Assembly (NCBI RefSeq): GCF_002214565.1
Contig: NZ_CP015106.1
Location: forward strand, 186,001 to 250,000
Direction: 5' to 3'
From: Thermococcus radiotolerans
GTDB lineage: Archaea > Methanobacteriota_B > Thermococci > Thermococcales > Thermococcaceae
Length of the DNA stretch: 64,000 bases
Part shown: piece after piece, positions 53,326-61,157 of the stretch
How positions within the stretch are numbered: position 1 is the stretch's first letter
Layout of the letters: each line of letters starts with the position of its first letter
Notes under the pieces: model-generated
Database searches by the model: none
What the model saw: the letters and a program-made list of their open reading frames with translations, nothing else
Told to the model about the DNA's origin: nothing
Position numbers and translations under genes: made by a program

Positions 53326-53894
53326 CAGCCCCTCTCCCTTTTTTCAGGAGGAGCCTCATCGATTCCACAGTTCTTGTAGACCTTTGCAAGCATTTCTCTA
53401 GCCTTCTTTTTGAGCTCGCTGAAATACTCCTCTCCGAAGGTTTCCTCTGCTTCGATCGTTAGCAGGTAGGCGGTTTTCATGTATGCTGGACCCAGCTCGC
53501 AGTCGGATTTTTCCGCAATTTTCTCCGCTATATCCACGAGGTAGCCGACGAACGAATGCATGAGCCGCCTGTAATCGTTTTCGAAGCCGTTTTCGTTGAG
53601 CCAGCCCTTGAGGGTCAGAAAAACCTTAAACGCCGGCACTTCGACCTTTTCGTCCCCGTAGCGCCGGTATCTGATGAGGAGGTACTGGAATATTGAGATG
53701 AGGAACTTTCCAACATCGGCCTTCGTTCCGCCGTTTTCCTCAACGAACTCCTCGAATTCCCTTAAACCGGTTTTCCCGCTCTCGAGGAAGGCCATCAGCA
53801 CCGCCACGTAGGGTGTTGAGTACTGGGAGAAGTCAACCTCACCAAATTCCGGAATCTCTGGAAAGATACGCATTATCGCCCCTTTGACGTTCAT
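53322..53894 (-). CDS. Hypothetical helical protein, 190 residues
   Basis: Not recognised. The sequence is mostly amphipathic helix with alternating acidic and basic residues (LREFEEFVEENGGTKADVGKFLISIFQYLLIRYRRYG). It ends in a short tail with two cysteines (KNCGIDEAPPEKRERGC). No signal peptide or membrane helix. ATG 53894 follows GGTGAAAGG; one further in-frame start lies 9 bases upstream. It stands alone between convergent and divergent neighbours. Confidence 0.7.
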   Translation of the reverse strand: MNVKGAIMRIFPEIPEFGEVDFSQYSTPYVAVLMAFLESGKTGLREFEEFVEENGGTKADVGKFLISIFQYLLIRYRRYGDEKVEVPAFKVFLTLKGWLNENGFENDYRRLMHSFVGYLVDIAEKIAEKSDCELGPAYMKTAYLLTIEAEETFGEEYFSELKKKAREMLAKVYKNCGIDEAPPEKRERGC

Positions 53895-53951
53895 TCCTTT
53901 CACCCAAAACCGTTAAATCCGGGGAGGCTTATTAGCTTTGAGGTGAGTACC

Positions 53952-54374
53952 GTGAGGTTCTCGAGGGGCAGGAATTTCCTGTTCAGGGTTCCCGAGGGGG
54001 AGGAGCTCCTGAAGTTCATAAACGAATTTGCAAAGAAGAACAACGTCTTGATTGGGACGGTCAGCGCCATCGGGAGTTTGAAGAATCCAAAGATAGGTTA
54101 CTTCGATGAGGATGCGGGGGAGTACAAGGTCATCGAGCTGACCGGTACCTATGAGCTGGTCTCCCTCGCGGGCAACATAAGTGTCAAGGACGGTGAGCCG
54201 TTCGCCCACATCCACGTTGCCCTGGGCGACTCCGACGGCATGCTCTACGGCGGTCATCTTGTTGAGGGCGAGGTCTTCGTGGCCGAGGTTTTCATGCAGG
54301 AACTCCTCGGCGAGCTGCTTGAAAGAAAGCCGCAGGAGAATGGATTGGCGCTGTGGGACGAGATCAGCCTTTAG
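53952..54374 (+). CDS. PPC/DUF296 domain protein
   Basis: A 140-residue protein of the plant-and-prokaryote conserved domain. Features are ELLKFINEFAKKNNVLIGTVSAIGSLKNPKIGYFD and the HIHVALGDSDGMLYGGHLVEGEVFVAEVFMQEL block, with histidines that bind zinc in some structures. The domain forms trimers and is otherwise of unclear function in prokaryotes. GTG 53952 is chosen because GAGGTGAG lies 5 bases before it. Confidence 0.87.
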   Translation: MRFSRGRNFLFRVPEGEELLKFINEFAKKNNVLIGTVSAIGSLKNPKIGYFDEDAGEYKVIELTGTYELVSLAGNISVKDGEPFAHIHVALGDSDGMLYGGHLVEGEVFVAEVFMQELLGELLERKPQENGLALWDEISL

Positions 54375-54379
54375 GCTCT

Positions 54380-54949
54380 CTAACTCTTTTCGGCGAAGAA
54401 TTTCTCCCACAGCAGCGCGTAGTGCCAGATTATCATGGCGAAAACTCCGGTGAATTCGGCGATGGCAACGCCATTGAAGGTCTTAAACGCCCACCTAGCG
54501 AGGAGCACCTCTGCGATGAAGAGCAGAACGGTGAAGGCTCCGAATTTTCTCTGACCTTCGAGCCAGAGGCCGGTTCCGGCTATCAGATATCCAACGCCCC
54601 CGGCCAGAAAGAAGCCCCAGCTGACGTGGTAGTGCGGTTCAGTTCCTTCCGGAAAGACCGCTATTCCCGCCAGGAAAGCCAGCCCAAGGATAAAAACTCC
54701 GATTCCGAGCTTGGAAATGGGGTTCTTAAGTTCTCTAAAGAGACCTTCCGCGTAGTAGATGGCAAGAACCGCAGATATGAACAGGGGGACGTTCATCACC
54801 CAGTTGTAAGGCAACCCAACCTTTCCAAGGTCGCTTATCGCGTTGTCCGTGAGCCGCCACCAGGAGCGGTTTATGATGATTGCTGCACCTATCCCACCGA
54901 GGGCGATTGGGGGAGAAAGGATGCCAGCCCATAGCGGGCTCTTTTTCAT
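54380..54949 (-). CDS. DUF998 family membrane protein
   Basis: A 189-residue protein with six membrane segments. Residues after the first helix (NRSWWRLTDNAISDLGKVGLPYNWVMNVPLFISAVLAIYYAEGL) and the central FPEGTEPHYHVSWGFFLAGG are diagnostic of DUF998. Function is unknown. A TATA-like sequence on the minus strand near 55055-55065 (GTTTTTATAGG) would start a leader of roughly 90 bases. Confidence 0.82.
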   Translation of the reverse strand: MKKSPLWAGILSPPIALGGIGAAIIINRSWWRLTDNAISDLGKVGLPYNWVMNVPLFISAVLAIYYAEGLFRELKNPISKLGIGVFILGLAFLAGIAVFPEGTEPHYHVSWGFFLAGGVGYLIAGTGLWLEGQRKFGAFTVLLFIAEVLLARWAFKTFNGVAIAEFTGVFAMIIWHYALLWEKFFAEKS

Positions 54950-55075
54950 TCACAGTCACCCCTCGTAGAAGATCTGGTAGTGCTAGACGTACTTCTCCTT
55001 CTCCACCAGGAAGACTGCCACTAAAACCACCTCGGCATTATTCTCGATGGCATCCTATAAAAACCTCCCGCGGTA

Positions 55076-56092
55076 TTACTGGGTAAACGTCCATCTAACG
55101 CTCATCACAAGACTCACGACCGCGATAACGCTCGCAAAGGCCCAGAGAACCAGGATGATGGCAACGCCGAGCTCTGGAAGCACGAACGTCTTGATTGAGG
55201 TAAATATTGTTGCAGAGATTACGAAAACCCCCGCAAGTCCGGCGAGCCTTCTAAGCCCGGGCCTGCATTCCGTGATTTCAACCTCTCCATGCTCTCGGGA
55301 CTTCTTCAGGGCACGGTACAGAAGGAAAAACGTGAGGGCGTAGAGAAGCCAGATTGGAATCTGGGCAGAGAAGCCGGGGAGTGCTTCTCTCCTGAGTAGG
55401 GAGCCGAAGATTATGTAGTACGCAATGAGCGCCAGAATCAGAGGCTTGAGCTCCCTCCTGTTTGGCAGGAGCTCCATCATGTCGTGGTTCCTGCCGTTGA
55501 AACGCTCCAGCCAGAGATATATCATGAGAATTAGAAACGCCGAGGAGGAGAACGTCGATAGAAATGAGTGGAGGGGAGACGGAGCATTCGAGGATTCGAC
55601 TATGCCAAGAAGCAGGACAGTGAGGTAGGGGTGTTTGAGAACGAAACCCGGGAGCACCCTTCTTCCCGAAGTCAGGAGCTCCGCGACTCCAACTGGGATT
55701 ATGAGCGACATGAACGGGTGCCAGAAGAGCACCACGACGAGAACCTCGAAGATTCCGACGCCGCCGATCTTGAGGAAGGAGTCCCACTCCGGATTCCACA
55801 CCACTTTGGTTATGTACGCCTCGTAGAGGCCGAAGAGTATCCCCGCGGGGTAAAGGGTCTCGAACCTGGGCTTCCCAAAGCGGTAGACGATTCCCGCGAG
55901 AACCAGTGTGTGGAGGCCGTAGAGCGGGAGAAGGGAGATTATTCCCCAGGGTGTGAAGTACGGATAGAGGTATGAAGCCACCGTCACCTCGGCAAAGAAG
56001 ACTGACAGCGAGGCGAGGAGAAACCAGAAGAAGTACCCCTGCATCCCCCGCTCGCCCGTTGTGTGTTTCATACGGGTGTTTACCGGGCGCAT
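55076..56092 (-). CDS. Polytopic membrane protein, unknown family
   Basis: Up to 338 residues with about ten membrane segments and no recognised motif. Candidate polar positions are in WNPEWDSFLKIGG and FWHPFMSLIIPVGVAELL. The start is uncertain: ATG 56092, ATG 56071 or ATG 56044 (before the first helix GYFFWFLLASLSVFF) are all in frame, and the last would remove a charged 16-residue leader. It lies 16 bases downstream of the small membrane gene and may share its transcript. Confidence 0.65.
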   Translation of the reverse strand: MRPVNTRMKHTTGERGMQGYFFWFLLASLSVFFAEVTVASYLYPYFTPWGIISLLPLYGLHTLVLAGIVYRFGKPRFETLYPAGILFGLYEAYITKVVWNPEWDSFLKIGGVGIFEVLVVVLFWHPFMSLIIPVGVAELLTSGRRVLPGFVLKHPYLTVLLLGIVESSNAPSPLHSFLSTFSSSAFLILMIYLWLERFNGRNHDMMELLPNRRELKPLILALIAYYIIFGSLLRREALPGFSAQIPIWLLYALTFFLLYRALKKSREHGEVEITECRPGLRRLAGLAGVFVISATIFTSIKTFVLPELGVAIILVLWAFASVIAVVSLVMSVRWTFTQ

Positions 56093-56108
56093 GGTCTACG
56101 AACTACGC

Positions 56109-56297
56109 TTACAGATAGTTTTTCAGGATGAAAACTGCAAACCCCAGGGCCAATACTGCGAGTATTATGACCACGGCGGTTTCCATGGCCGAGTACTCTC
56201 GGAGTTCTCCCCTCTCGCGTTGGAACCTTTCGGTTCTTTCGCGGGCAAGGGGGTCGGACCTCTTGATGGTGACTTGGTCTGGGAACGGACCGCGCAT
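56109..56297 (-). CDS. Small single-span membrane protein, 62 residues
   Basis: A hydrophilic N-terminus rich in Arg and Glu (DPLARERTERFQRERGELREY) precedes one C-terminal membrane helix (AVVIILAVLALGFAVFILKNYL). GGTGAG lies 3 bases before the ATG and an AAAATATT element lies about 30 bases upstream, supporting a real gene. A tail-anchored topology with the N-terminus in the cytoplasm is likely. Function unknown. Confidence 0.65.
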   Translation of the reverse strand: MRGPFPDQVTIKRSDPLARERTERFQRERGELREYSAMETAVVIILAVLALGFAVFILKNYL

Positions 56298-56415
56298 AGA
56301 CTCACCGTTGTTTTCTTCGCTCTAGAATATTTTAACATTTCGTCGGCCGTATGTTAGAACTTTAACTTTTGATGGGAGTGTGCTCACAAAAAATGTTGGA
56401 AGAAGGGACTCAGGT

Positions 56416-56904
56416 TCACCAACCGCCACCGCGGCCGTATCCACCGCCTCTGCCGCGGCCGCCGCCCATTCCACGGCCCATGCCTCTGCCTCTTCCCATG
56501 CCGCGTCCCATTCCTCCTCCGTAGCCCCCGCCGGGTCCGACTCCACCGCCCTCGGGGCCGAAAACGGCCTGGGTGAGCTCGCCCCTCAGGAAGGCTTCGA
56601 CCGCTTCTCTGACGGTCATCGTGGCCGGGGCCGAGACCATCCTTATGCCGGCGGCCTGGAGTACTCCGGAGGAGTTGGGTCCGAAGCTTCCCGCAATGAC
56701 AACGTTGGCCCCCTGGTCTATGCAGAACTGCGCCGCTGTAACTCCGGCTCCCCTCGGCTGGCTGTAGCCAGGGTTCTGAACGACCTGGGCGTTGGTTATT
56801 TCCCCGTTTTCGACGTCAACTATCGTGAAAGTGGGAGTTCTTCCAAATGCCGGGTTCACCCTGTCATCGAGCCCACCGGTTACAGTTGAGACTATGATCC
56901 TCAT
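56416..56904 (-). CDS. NifX/NifB-like (dinitrogenase Fe-Mo cofactor family) protein with Gly/Arg-rich tail
   Basis: Residues 1-105 form the dinitrogenase Fe-Mo cofactor biosynthesis fold: MRIIVSTVTGGLDDRVNPAFGRTPTFTIVDVENGEI and GAGVTAAQFCIDQGANVVIAGSFGPNSSGVLQAAGI. Such proteins carry Fe-S cluster or cofactor precursors. From about residue 115 the sequence turns into a low-complexity tail of Gly, Met, Arg and Tyr ending GYGRGGGW. No nitrogenase genes are visible in the window, so a role in another metallocofactor or Fe-S carrier pathway is inferred. The promoter carries the shared two-part element. Confidence 0.9.
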   Translation of the reverse strand: MRIIVSTVTGGLDDRVNPAFGRTPTFTIVDVENGEITNAQVVQNPGYSQPRGAGVTAAQFCIDQGANVVIAGSFGPNSSGVLQAAGIRMVSAPATMTVREAVEAFLRGELTQAVFGPEGGGVGPGGGYGGGMGRGMGRGRGMGRGMGGGRGRGGGYGRGGGW

Positions 56905-56924
56905 TCACATCACCTCCGGGAGAA

Positions 56925-56966
56925 TTAGGAAAACCGAACTTAAAAAAGTTTGCATACGCTCAAAAC
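56925..56966 (-). promoter_or_regulatory. Two-part regulatory element at the first NifX-like promoter
   Basis: Reading the minus strand: GTTTTGAGCGTATGCA (56966-56951), a TATA-like CTTTTTTAAG, then TTCGGTTTTCCTAA (56938-56925), followed by a GGAGGTGA ribosome site. The first 16 bases are identical to 61958-61973. The upstream box overlaps the stop codon of the small membrane gene. Confidence 0.65.
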
Positions 56967-57181
56967 GGCCTCCCCCATCCCCAGAAACGGGGCCTCAGAA
57001 ACGACCTGAGGATCAGGAGTACCACTAGGCCCAGAGCGTATGGAAACGCCACAACGAAGAGCTTGAACAGGAAATACAGGATCCCTATGAGGAATAGCAG
57101 GTCGATTAGGCCGTACGCTCCGCCGAATGGATAAAATCCGTACCCTGACCTGCCGTATCCCCTTCCCATTCCCCTTGGCAT
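56960..57181 (-). CDS. Small membrane protein with Gly/Arg/Tyr-rich N-terminus, 73 residues
   Basis: The N-terminus (MPRGMGRGYGRSGYGFYPFGG) resembles the tails of the neighbouring NifX-like proteins. Two hydrophobic segments follow (LIDLLFLIGILYFLFKLFVVAFPYALGLVVLLIL), and the C-terminus is RPRFWGWGRPF. It lies between the two NifX-like genes on the same strand. It may anchor or organise those proteins at the membrane through the shared low-complexity sequence; this is inference. No family recognised. Confidence 0.7.
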   Translation of the reverse strand: MPRGMGRGYGRSGYGFYPFGGAYGLIDLLFLIGILYFLFKLFVVAFPYALGLVVLLILRSFLRPRFWGWGRPF

Positions 57182-57237
57182 TCTCCTTCCTCCGATACGT
57201 TCTCAAAGCTTGTGCTCATAATGTAAAAAGAGAGGGT

Positions 57238-57864
57238 TCACCACCAGCCGTAGAGCCAGCGGAGGGTTCTCCTGCTGGGTTGGCCGGTCCAGGGGCAGTA
57301 GCCAAGCCTTGCTCCCCAGCCTCTTCCTCCTCTGCCCCATCCACGGCCGAAGCCTCTGCCTCTTCCCCAGCCGCCACCGCGGCCCCAGCCTCTGCCCGGG
57401 CCAAAGCCGTAGCCGTAAGCGGGGTAGGCCGGGTAGGCAGGATAGGTGGGAGTCGCCGGGTACGGGCCGTAGGCGGGGGCCGGCGTTGTTGGGGTTGCTG
57501 GGACTGGGGGCACTGGGGCCGTGAACTGGCCAACGCTTCCGCTGACGACGGCCTTTATGGCCTCCTCAACCGGGGTTCCAGGTGCGACCTGGTAGAGCCT
57601 TATTCCTGCGGCTTGTATGGCTCCAAGGGCGTTGGGGCCGACCTGTGGTGCTATTACAGCTTCAACGCCCTCGTTGATGAGGGTCTGGACTGCCATCGGC
57701 CCGGCTCCACCGCCGGCCATGGCGGCACCGTTCTGGATGACCTTGCTGTTGGTGATGTTGCCGTTTTCGTCAACGTCCGCTATGAGGAATGCGGGTGCCC
57801 TGGCAAAGACCGGGGCAACTGTGTCTTCAAGCCCCCCTCCATTGGTGGGTATCGCGATTCTCAT
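57238..57864 (-). CDS. Second NifX/NifB-like protein with Pro/Tyr linker and Gly/Arg/Trp-rich tail
   Basis: A 208-residue protein. Residues 1-105 are the Fe-Mo cofactor family fold (MRIAIPTNGGGLEDTVAPVFARAPAFLIADV; GPMAVQTLINEGVEAVIAPQVGPNALGAIQAAGI). A Pro/Ala/Tyr-rich linker with PAYPAYPAY repeats follows. The tail is Gly/Arg/Trp-rich and ends in YCPWTGQPSRRTLRWLYGWW. It shares this architecture with the 56416 gene but is not a close copy. ATG 57864 follows GAGGTGG. The promoter at 57895-57934 carries the shared element in reversed orientation. Confidence 0.9.
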   Translation of the reverse strand: MRIAIPTNGGGLEDTVAPVFARAPAFLIADVDENGNITNSKVIQNGAAMAGGGAGPMAVQTLINEGVEAVIAPQVGPNALGAIQAAGIRLYQVAPGTPVEEAIKAVVSGSVGQFTAPVPPVPATPTTPAPAYGPYPATPTYPAYPAYPAYGYGFGPGRGWGRGGGWGRGRGFGRGWGRGGRGWGARLGYCPWTGQPSRRTLRWLYGWW

Positions 57865-57894
57865 CTCAACCACCTCACTTTCATTCTATTATTT

Positions 57895-57934
57895 TGTGCA
57901 TATGCACAGCATTTAAAGTTTTCGGTTACCCTAA
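57895..57934. promoter_or_regulatory. Two-part palindromic element at the second NifX-like promoter
   Basis: TGTGCATATGCACA (57895-57908) is a perfect 14-base palindrome. ATTTAAAG follows, then TTCGGTTACCCTAA (57921-57934), a near-palindrome. On the minus strand this places a CTTTAAAT TATA between the two boxes, driving the NifX-like gene. The divergent 58003 gene appears to have its own box (CATATATT, near 57965). Confidence 0.65.
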
Positions 57935-58002
57935 TCCTCCTGAGTCCTGCAATTCGCACAACGTTCATATATTGGCTTGTGTAGAGACTTGAACGGTGAC
58001 CC

Positions 58003-58812
58003 ATGAGGATAGCCATTGTTGAGGGATTCCCTCTCGATGTGCCGGAGAATGCGTGGTGGAGCTTCTACAATAGCCCCTATCCAGCCCACAGGCTCGGGAC
58101 TGCCGTTGATGTGTATTTTCCCGACGAGGCGCTCTTTCCCTTTGAAGAGGGCAGGGTGGTGGCTATCAGGAGGGTGATGACGCCGAGGCATGTGCCCGTG
58201 CGGGAGGATTACCTCACGATCGTGAAGGTTGGCGGTTTCTGTCTCAAGGTGCTCCATGTGAAACCCGCTGTGGGGGAGGGTGAACACCTTACTCTCGGTG
58301 ACCCCCTGGGAGAAATGGTGGTCTCGGGCTTCTTCAGTCCTTGGAGCGACAGGCACGCACACTTTGAGCTCAGGCCGTGCCACGACGCCTACCGGGCGCG
58401 GGGGGCGTTTCTAATGAGTCCCATTCTCCTTGAGCTGGTGCCCTCTTTGAGGGGGGATGAGCTTGAGGTCGTGGAATGCATGGAAAACTATTGCTGGGCA
58501 CGACCGTTGAAAACCGAAGGACGTTCCCTCACACCCCTAACATCTGAGGGCTTTCCCATCGAGGGTGGTCTCCCGCACTACCGCTACGGGGCGCTCTTTG
58601 GTGGGGTAGACAACGTAAAGCTCTTTGGCCTGGAGCTTTCGGTTGGGGAGAGATTATCAAACGGCGTCTCGATTTTTGACGCGAACTTTAGGGTGCTGGC
58701 CAATGGAAAGGAAATAAGAGGGGTTGGGGTTTACTGCAACAATTCCCTTTTCAAGCTCGTGGGCAGGTTTGAGGAGGGTGAAGCTGTGAAGCTGACCTTT
58801 GTGCGGCCGTGA
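58003..58812 (+). CDS. LytM/M23-fold protein of unknown substrate
   Basis: A 269-residue protein whose first 130 residues follow the M23 (LytM, lysostaphin-like) layout. His29 and Asp36 lie in AHRLGTAVDVYF, then FEEGRVVAIRR, LKVLHVKP, and LGDPLGEMVVSGFFSPWSDRHAHFELRP with His118 and His120. All expected zinc and catalytic positions are therefore present, although archaea of this group lack murein. The second half (residues 135-269) is unrecognised. It has no signal peptide, so it is probably cytoplasmic. The ATG follows GGTGACC. Confidence 0.7.
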   Translation: MRIAIVEGFPLDVPENAWWSFYNSPYPAHRLGTAVDVYFPDEALFPFEEGRVVAIRRVMTPRHVPVREDYLTIVKVGGFCLKVLHVKPAVGEGEHLTLGDPLGEMVVSGFFSPWSDRHAHFELRPCHDAYRARGAFLMSPILLELVPSLRGDELEVVECMENYCWARPLKTEGRSLTPLTSEGFPIEGGLPHYRYGALFGGVDNVKLFGLELSVGERLSNGVSIFDANFRVLANGKEIRGVGVYCNNSLFKLVGRFEEGEAVKLTFVRP

Positions 58813-58847
58813 GGTCTTAGCGTTGGCTTTGGGAGTTGATTCAACCA

Positions 58848-59285
58848 TTAGTCGTATTTCTTTCTCGTTTCTTCATCGCAGATGACGTACTTCAGTTTTT
58901 CCTCCCACTCTGGCGAGTCCCACGTGCCCAAAGCTTTGTGGGTCGTGTAGTATTTCTGCGGAATGGGATGGGTTCCAAGGACAACCTTGAGGCCGTATTT
59001 CTCCTCTATGAACCGCTTGAAGTAGTCTATCCAGGGACAGGGAGGATAGCCCACCAGAAAGCCCGTTGCGAGGTGTATCACCTCGGCGCCGTTCTTTTTC
59101 ATTTCCGCTGGGGCGTATTCAATGTTCCCTCCGGGGCAGCCTCCGCAGGTGGTGTATCCGACAACCTCGACTTCTTGGTTTTTGTATATGCTGAAGGCTC
59201 CCTCGCGTTCCCTCAGCGCCCTGAAGCACTTACCGCCCGCGCAGGTGCGGTAGCGGTCGCAAATTATAATTCCAATCTTTACCAT
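58848..59285 (-). CDS. CGGC-domain protein
   Basis: A 145-residue protein of the CGGC family (PF08821), named for the TTCGGCPGGN motif (about residues 46-55). Other cysteines (CDRYRTCAGGKCF near residues 9-21, and PPCPW) are positioned to hold a metal or Fe-S cluster. Proteins of this family are found in anaerobes and their function is unknown. Its position among Fe-S and NifX-like genes fits a metal-related role. ATG 59285 follows GGAGATG; a second ATG 9 bases upstream is possible. Confidence 0.83.
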   Translation of the reverse strand: MVKIGIIICDRYRTCAGGKCFRALREREGAFSIYKNQEVEVVGYTTCGGCPGGNIEYAPAEMKKNGAEVIHLATGFLVGYPPCPWIDYFKRFIEEKYGLKVVLGTHPIPQKYYTTHKALGTWDSPEWEEKLKYVICDEETRKKYD

Positions 59286-59390
59286 TTTCGGCATCTCCCT
59301 AAATGTTCAGACAGATATCTTAACAAAAAAGTTGGCTTAAAGCTTTTGTATGATGTCCTCTGTTCAGCTGTGAATCCAGGGGATAGCGTA

Positions 59391-59876
59391 CTATTCCTTC
59401 GCAAACCTGCCGTCGTCCCTGGCCTCTGGGAGCTTGTGAACGTTTCGCTCCAGCCAGCCCGTTCTCTCGACGGTTCTGATGTCAAACTCCGGCACGTATG
59501 GCTTTATGTCGAGCAGAGGTGTTCCGTCAACTATGTCAACGTCTTCGATGTGGAGCACGTTTCCCTCAATGCCGATGAGTCTCACTATCGAGAGGCCTAT
59601 CGGGTTCGGCCTGCCCGGTGCACGGGTGGCGAAGACTCCGTGCTCCTCGTTGTCCATGTAGGGCTTAACGAGGAGCTTTCCTGGCTCTGCACGGTGGAAG
59701 TGGTAGATTAGTATGATATGTGAGAACCCTTCGATGTCCTTCAGTCCTGGCGAGTATTCCTGGAAGACCTCGACGGTCCCCCTAACCCCTTTAGCCGCAG
59801 AGGGCTGTATCGGAACGCCCTTCGGCTCCTTGAATGGGCTGTGGATGACTCCGATGAAGCGGTAGGTTACTTCCAT
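59391..59876 (-). CDS. trmO: TrmO-family tRNA t6A N6-methyltransferase (UPF0066)
   Basis: Predicted SAM-dependent methyltransferase acting on N6-threonylcarbamoyladenosine at tRNA position 37. The 161 residues show FIGVIHSPFKEPKGVPIQPS, IEGFSHIILIYHFHRAE and the signature FATRAPGRPNPIGLSIVRL, with DGTPLLDIKPYVPEFD downstream. The TrmO fold is a single-sheet beta barrel distinct from Rossmann methyltransferases. ATG 59876 follows GGAGAAAG. Confidence 0.88.
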   Translation of the reverse strand: MEVTYRFIGVIHSPFKEPKGVPIQPSAAKGVRGTVEVFQEYSPGLKDIEGFSHIILIYHFHRAEPGKLLVKPYMDNEEHGVFATRAPGRPNPIGLSIVRLIGIEGNVLHIEDVDIVDGTPLLDIKPYVPEFDIRTVERTGWLERNVHKLPEARDDGRFAKE

Positions 59877-59964
59877 CACTTTCTCCCTCCACGTGTGTTT
59901 GGCGGGAGAAGTTTAAAACCCTTCCAGCGATACGTTGCATTGAGGGTGTCAAGGGGGGAAGAGT

Positions 59965-60627
59965 ATGCGCCTCCTCGTCCTTAACGACAACGCCCCTTCG
60001 AAGGGCTTCCTCAACGACTGGGGGTGGAGCCTTCTCGTTGAGGGAAGAACCCGCTTCCTCTTCGATGCCGACACGAGGGGAGAAATACTGCTCCACAACT
60101 CTGAAGTTCTCGGCGTTTCCTTAAAGAGCCTTGGCTTTGCCGTTCTCAGCCACTGGCACTACGACCACTACGGGGGCCTCTCCCTCGTCGGTGAGCTGAA
60201 TCCGGGAATTCCTCTCTATGCCCCGCCGGGAAACAGAATGCGGGGAATGCATTGGGGATTTCAGGTTAGGGAGGTCACAAGGGCAGGTGAGATTGAAGCC
60301 GGAGTTTGGACTTCGGGACCATTAAGTGGATTCGAGCAGGCGGTTGGAGTGGAAACGCCCTCTGGCCTCGTCGTCATCGTTGGTTGTTCTCATCCGGGCG
60401 TTGATAGGCTCACCAGGGCAGTCCTTGAGGCTTCTGGGTATGAGAAAGCCCATCTCGTAATCGGTGGTTTTCATTATCCTTCGGCTAGGACTCTTGATAG
60501 GTTGTCGGAGTTGACTGAGTTCATAGCACCGGCGCACTGTTCTGGAGATGAGGCGAAGGCGTACGTGCGGAAGAAATATCCCGAGAAGTTCGTGGGAGTG
60601 AGAACGGGGAGCGTCATCGAGCTTTAA
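59965..60627 (+). CDS. MBL-fold protein of the COG1237 (RFAP synthase-like) group
   Basis: A 220-residue metallo-beta-lactamase fold protein. Metal motifs are LSHWHYDHYGG and VIVGCSHPGVDRL, with FHYPSARTLDRLSEL and IAPAHCSGDEAK later. COG1237 contains proteins annotated as 7,8-dihydropterin-6-yl-methyl-4-(beta-D-ribofuranosyl)aminobenzene 5'-phosphate synthase, but many members are probably simple hydrolases. The ATG is preceded by GGGGGAAGAG. Its stop overlaps the convergent winged-helix gene by 4 bases. Confidence 0.84.
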   Translation: MRLLVLNDNAPSKGFLNDWGWSLLVEGRTRFLFDADTRGEILLHNSEVLGVSLKSLGFAVLSHWHYDHYGGLSLVGELNPGIPLYAPPGNRMRGMHWGFQVREVTRAGEIEAGVWTSGPLSGFEQAVGVETPSGLVVIVGCSHPGVDRLTRAVLEASGYEKAHLVIGGFHYPSARTLDRLSELTEFIAPAHCSGDEAKAYVRKKYPEKFVGVRTGSVIEL

Positions 60628-61157
60628 ACCCCGAGGAATTCCCACAGTCTCTTGAAGAACTCCGTCTTTCTGCCCTTCTCAGTTACGAGGCGGAGAACTC
60701 TGAGTTCATCAAGGGTCTCACCGTCAATGCTTACCTTTCTGCCCGCTTCATTTAGGTCCCTGCTTTCAGCGAGTGCCCTGGCGACCTTCCACCCGTTTGG
60801 GAGGAGCGCGTTAAAATACTCTTCCACCCACTTCTTATCAATCGAACGGACGAAGAGCTCGCCCTCTCTGGAGAGGCGGTAGTAGGTGTGGTGCTTGTGA
60901 ACCTCAAAGGCCTTCTTGAAGCGTGCTTTGCTTCGCTTTACCGCGCTCCCCGGGTCGCGTTCTATCAGGCCGATTTCAAGGAGGTCGTCAATTGCATCCG
61001 TTATGAGCTCAAGCGGAAGGCCGCCCATCTTCCCCATCATCTTCGCGTAATCAACGCCCGCCCTTTTCAGGTGGATCAGGACGTAGAGATGAACAGGGAG
61101 GAGCTCAAATCCCCGGTAGGAACCCCTCCGTTCTTTTCGTGTATTCTCGCCATTCAT
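60624..61157 (-). CDS. DUF2250-like winged-helix protein
   Basis: A 177-residue protein. Residues 15-110 resemble the DUF2250 winged helix (HLYVLIHLKRAGVDYAKMMGKMGGLPLELITDAIDDLLEIGLIER...HHTYYRLSREGELFV). The C-terminal half is helical and unrecognised. The ATG lies 53 bases inside the 3' end of the upstream methyltransferase gene, an unusually long overlap. No later start keeps the domain intact. Probably a transcription regulator; targets unknown. Confidence 0.72.
   Translation of the reverse strand: MNGENTRKERRGSYRGFELLPVHLYVLIHLKRAGVDYAKMMGKMGGLPLELITDAIDDLLEIGLIERDPGSAVKRSKARFKKAFEVHKHHTYYRLSREGELFVRSIDKKWVEEYFNALLPNGWKVARALAESRDLNEAGRKVSIDGETLDELRVLRLVTEKGRKTEFFKRLWEFLGV

Noticed and set aside
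54950-55075. Short minus-strand coding-like stretch (VVLVAVFLVEKEKYV, stop, HYQIFYEG) in the DUF998 leader
   Set aside because: Interrupted by a stop, too short and without a clear start; could be a relic, but the evidence is too thin for a pseudogene call.
57127-57984. 285-codon plus-strand frame across the NifX-like genes
   Set aside because: It is Ala/Ser-rich only because it is antisense to the Gly/Arg-rich tail, and it runs through the shared promoter region.
58836-59711. 291-codon plus-strand frame over the CGGC and TrmO genes
   Set aside because: It crosses two well-supported minus-strand genes and the gap between them; it is a shadow frame.
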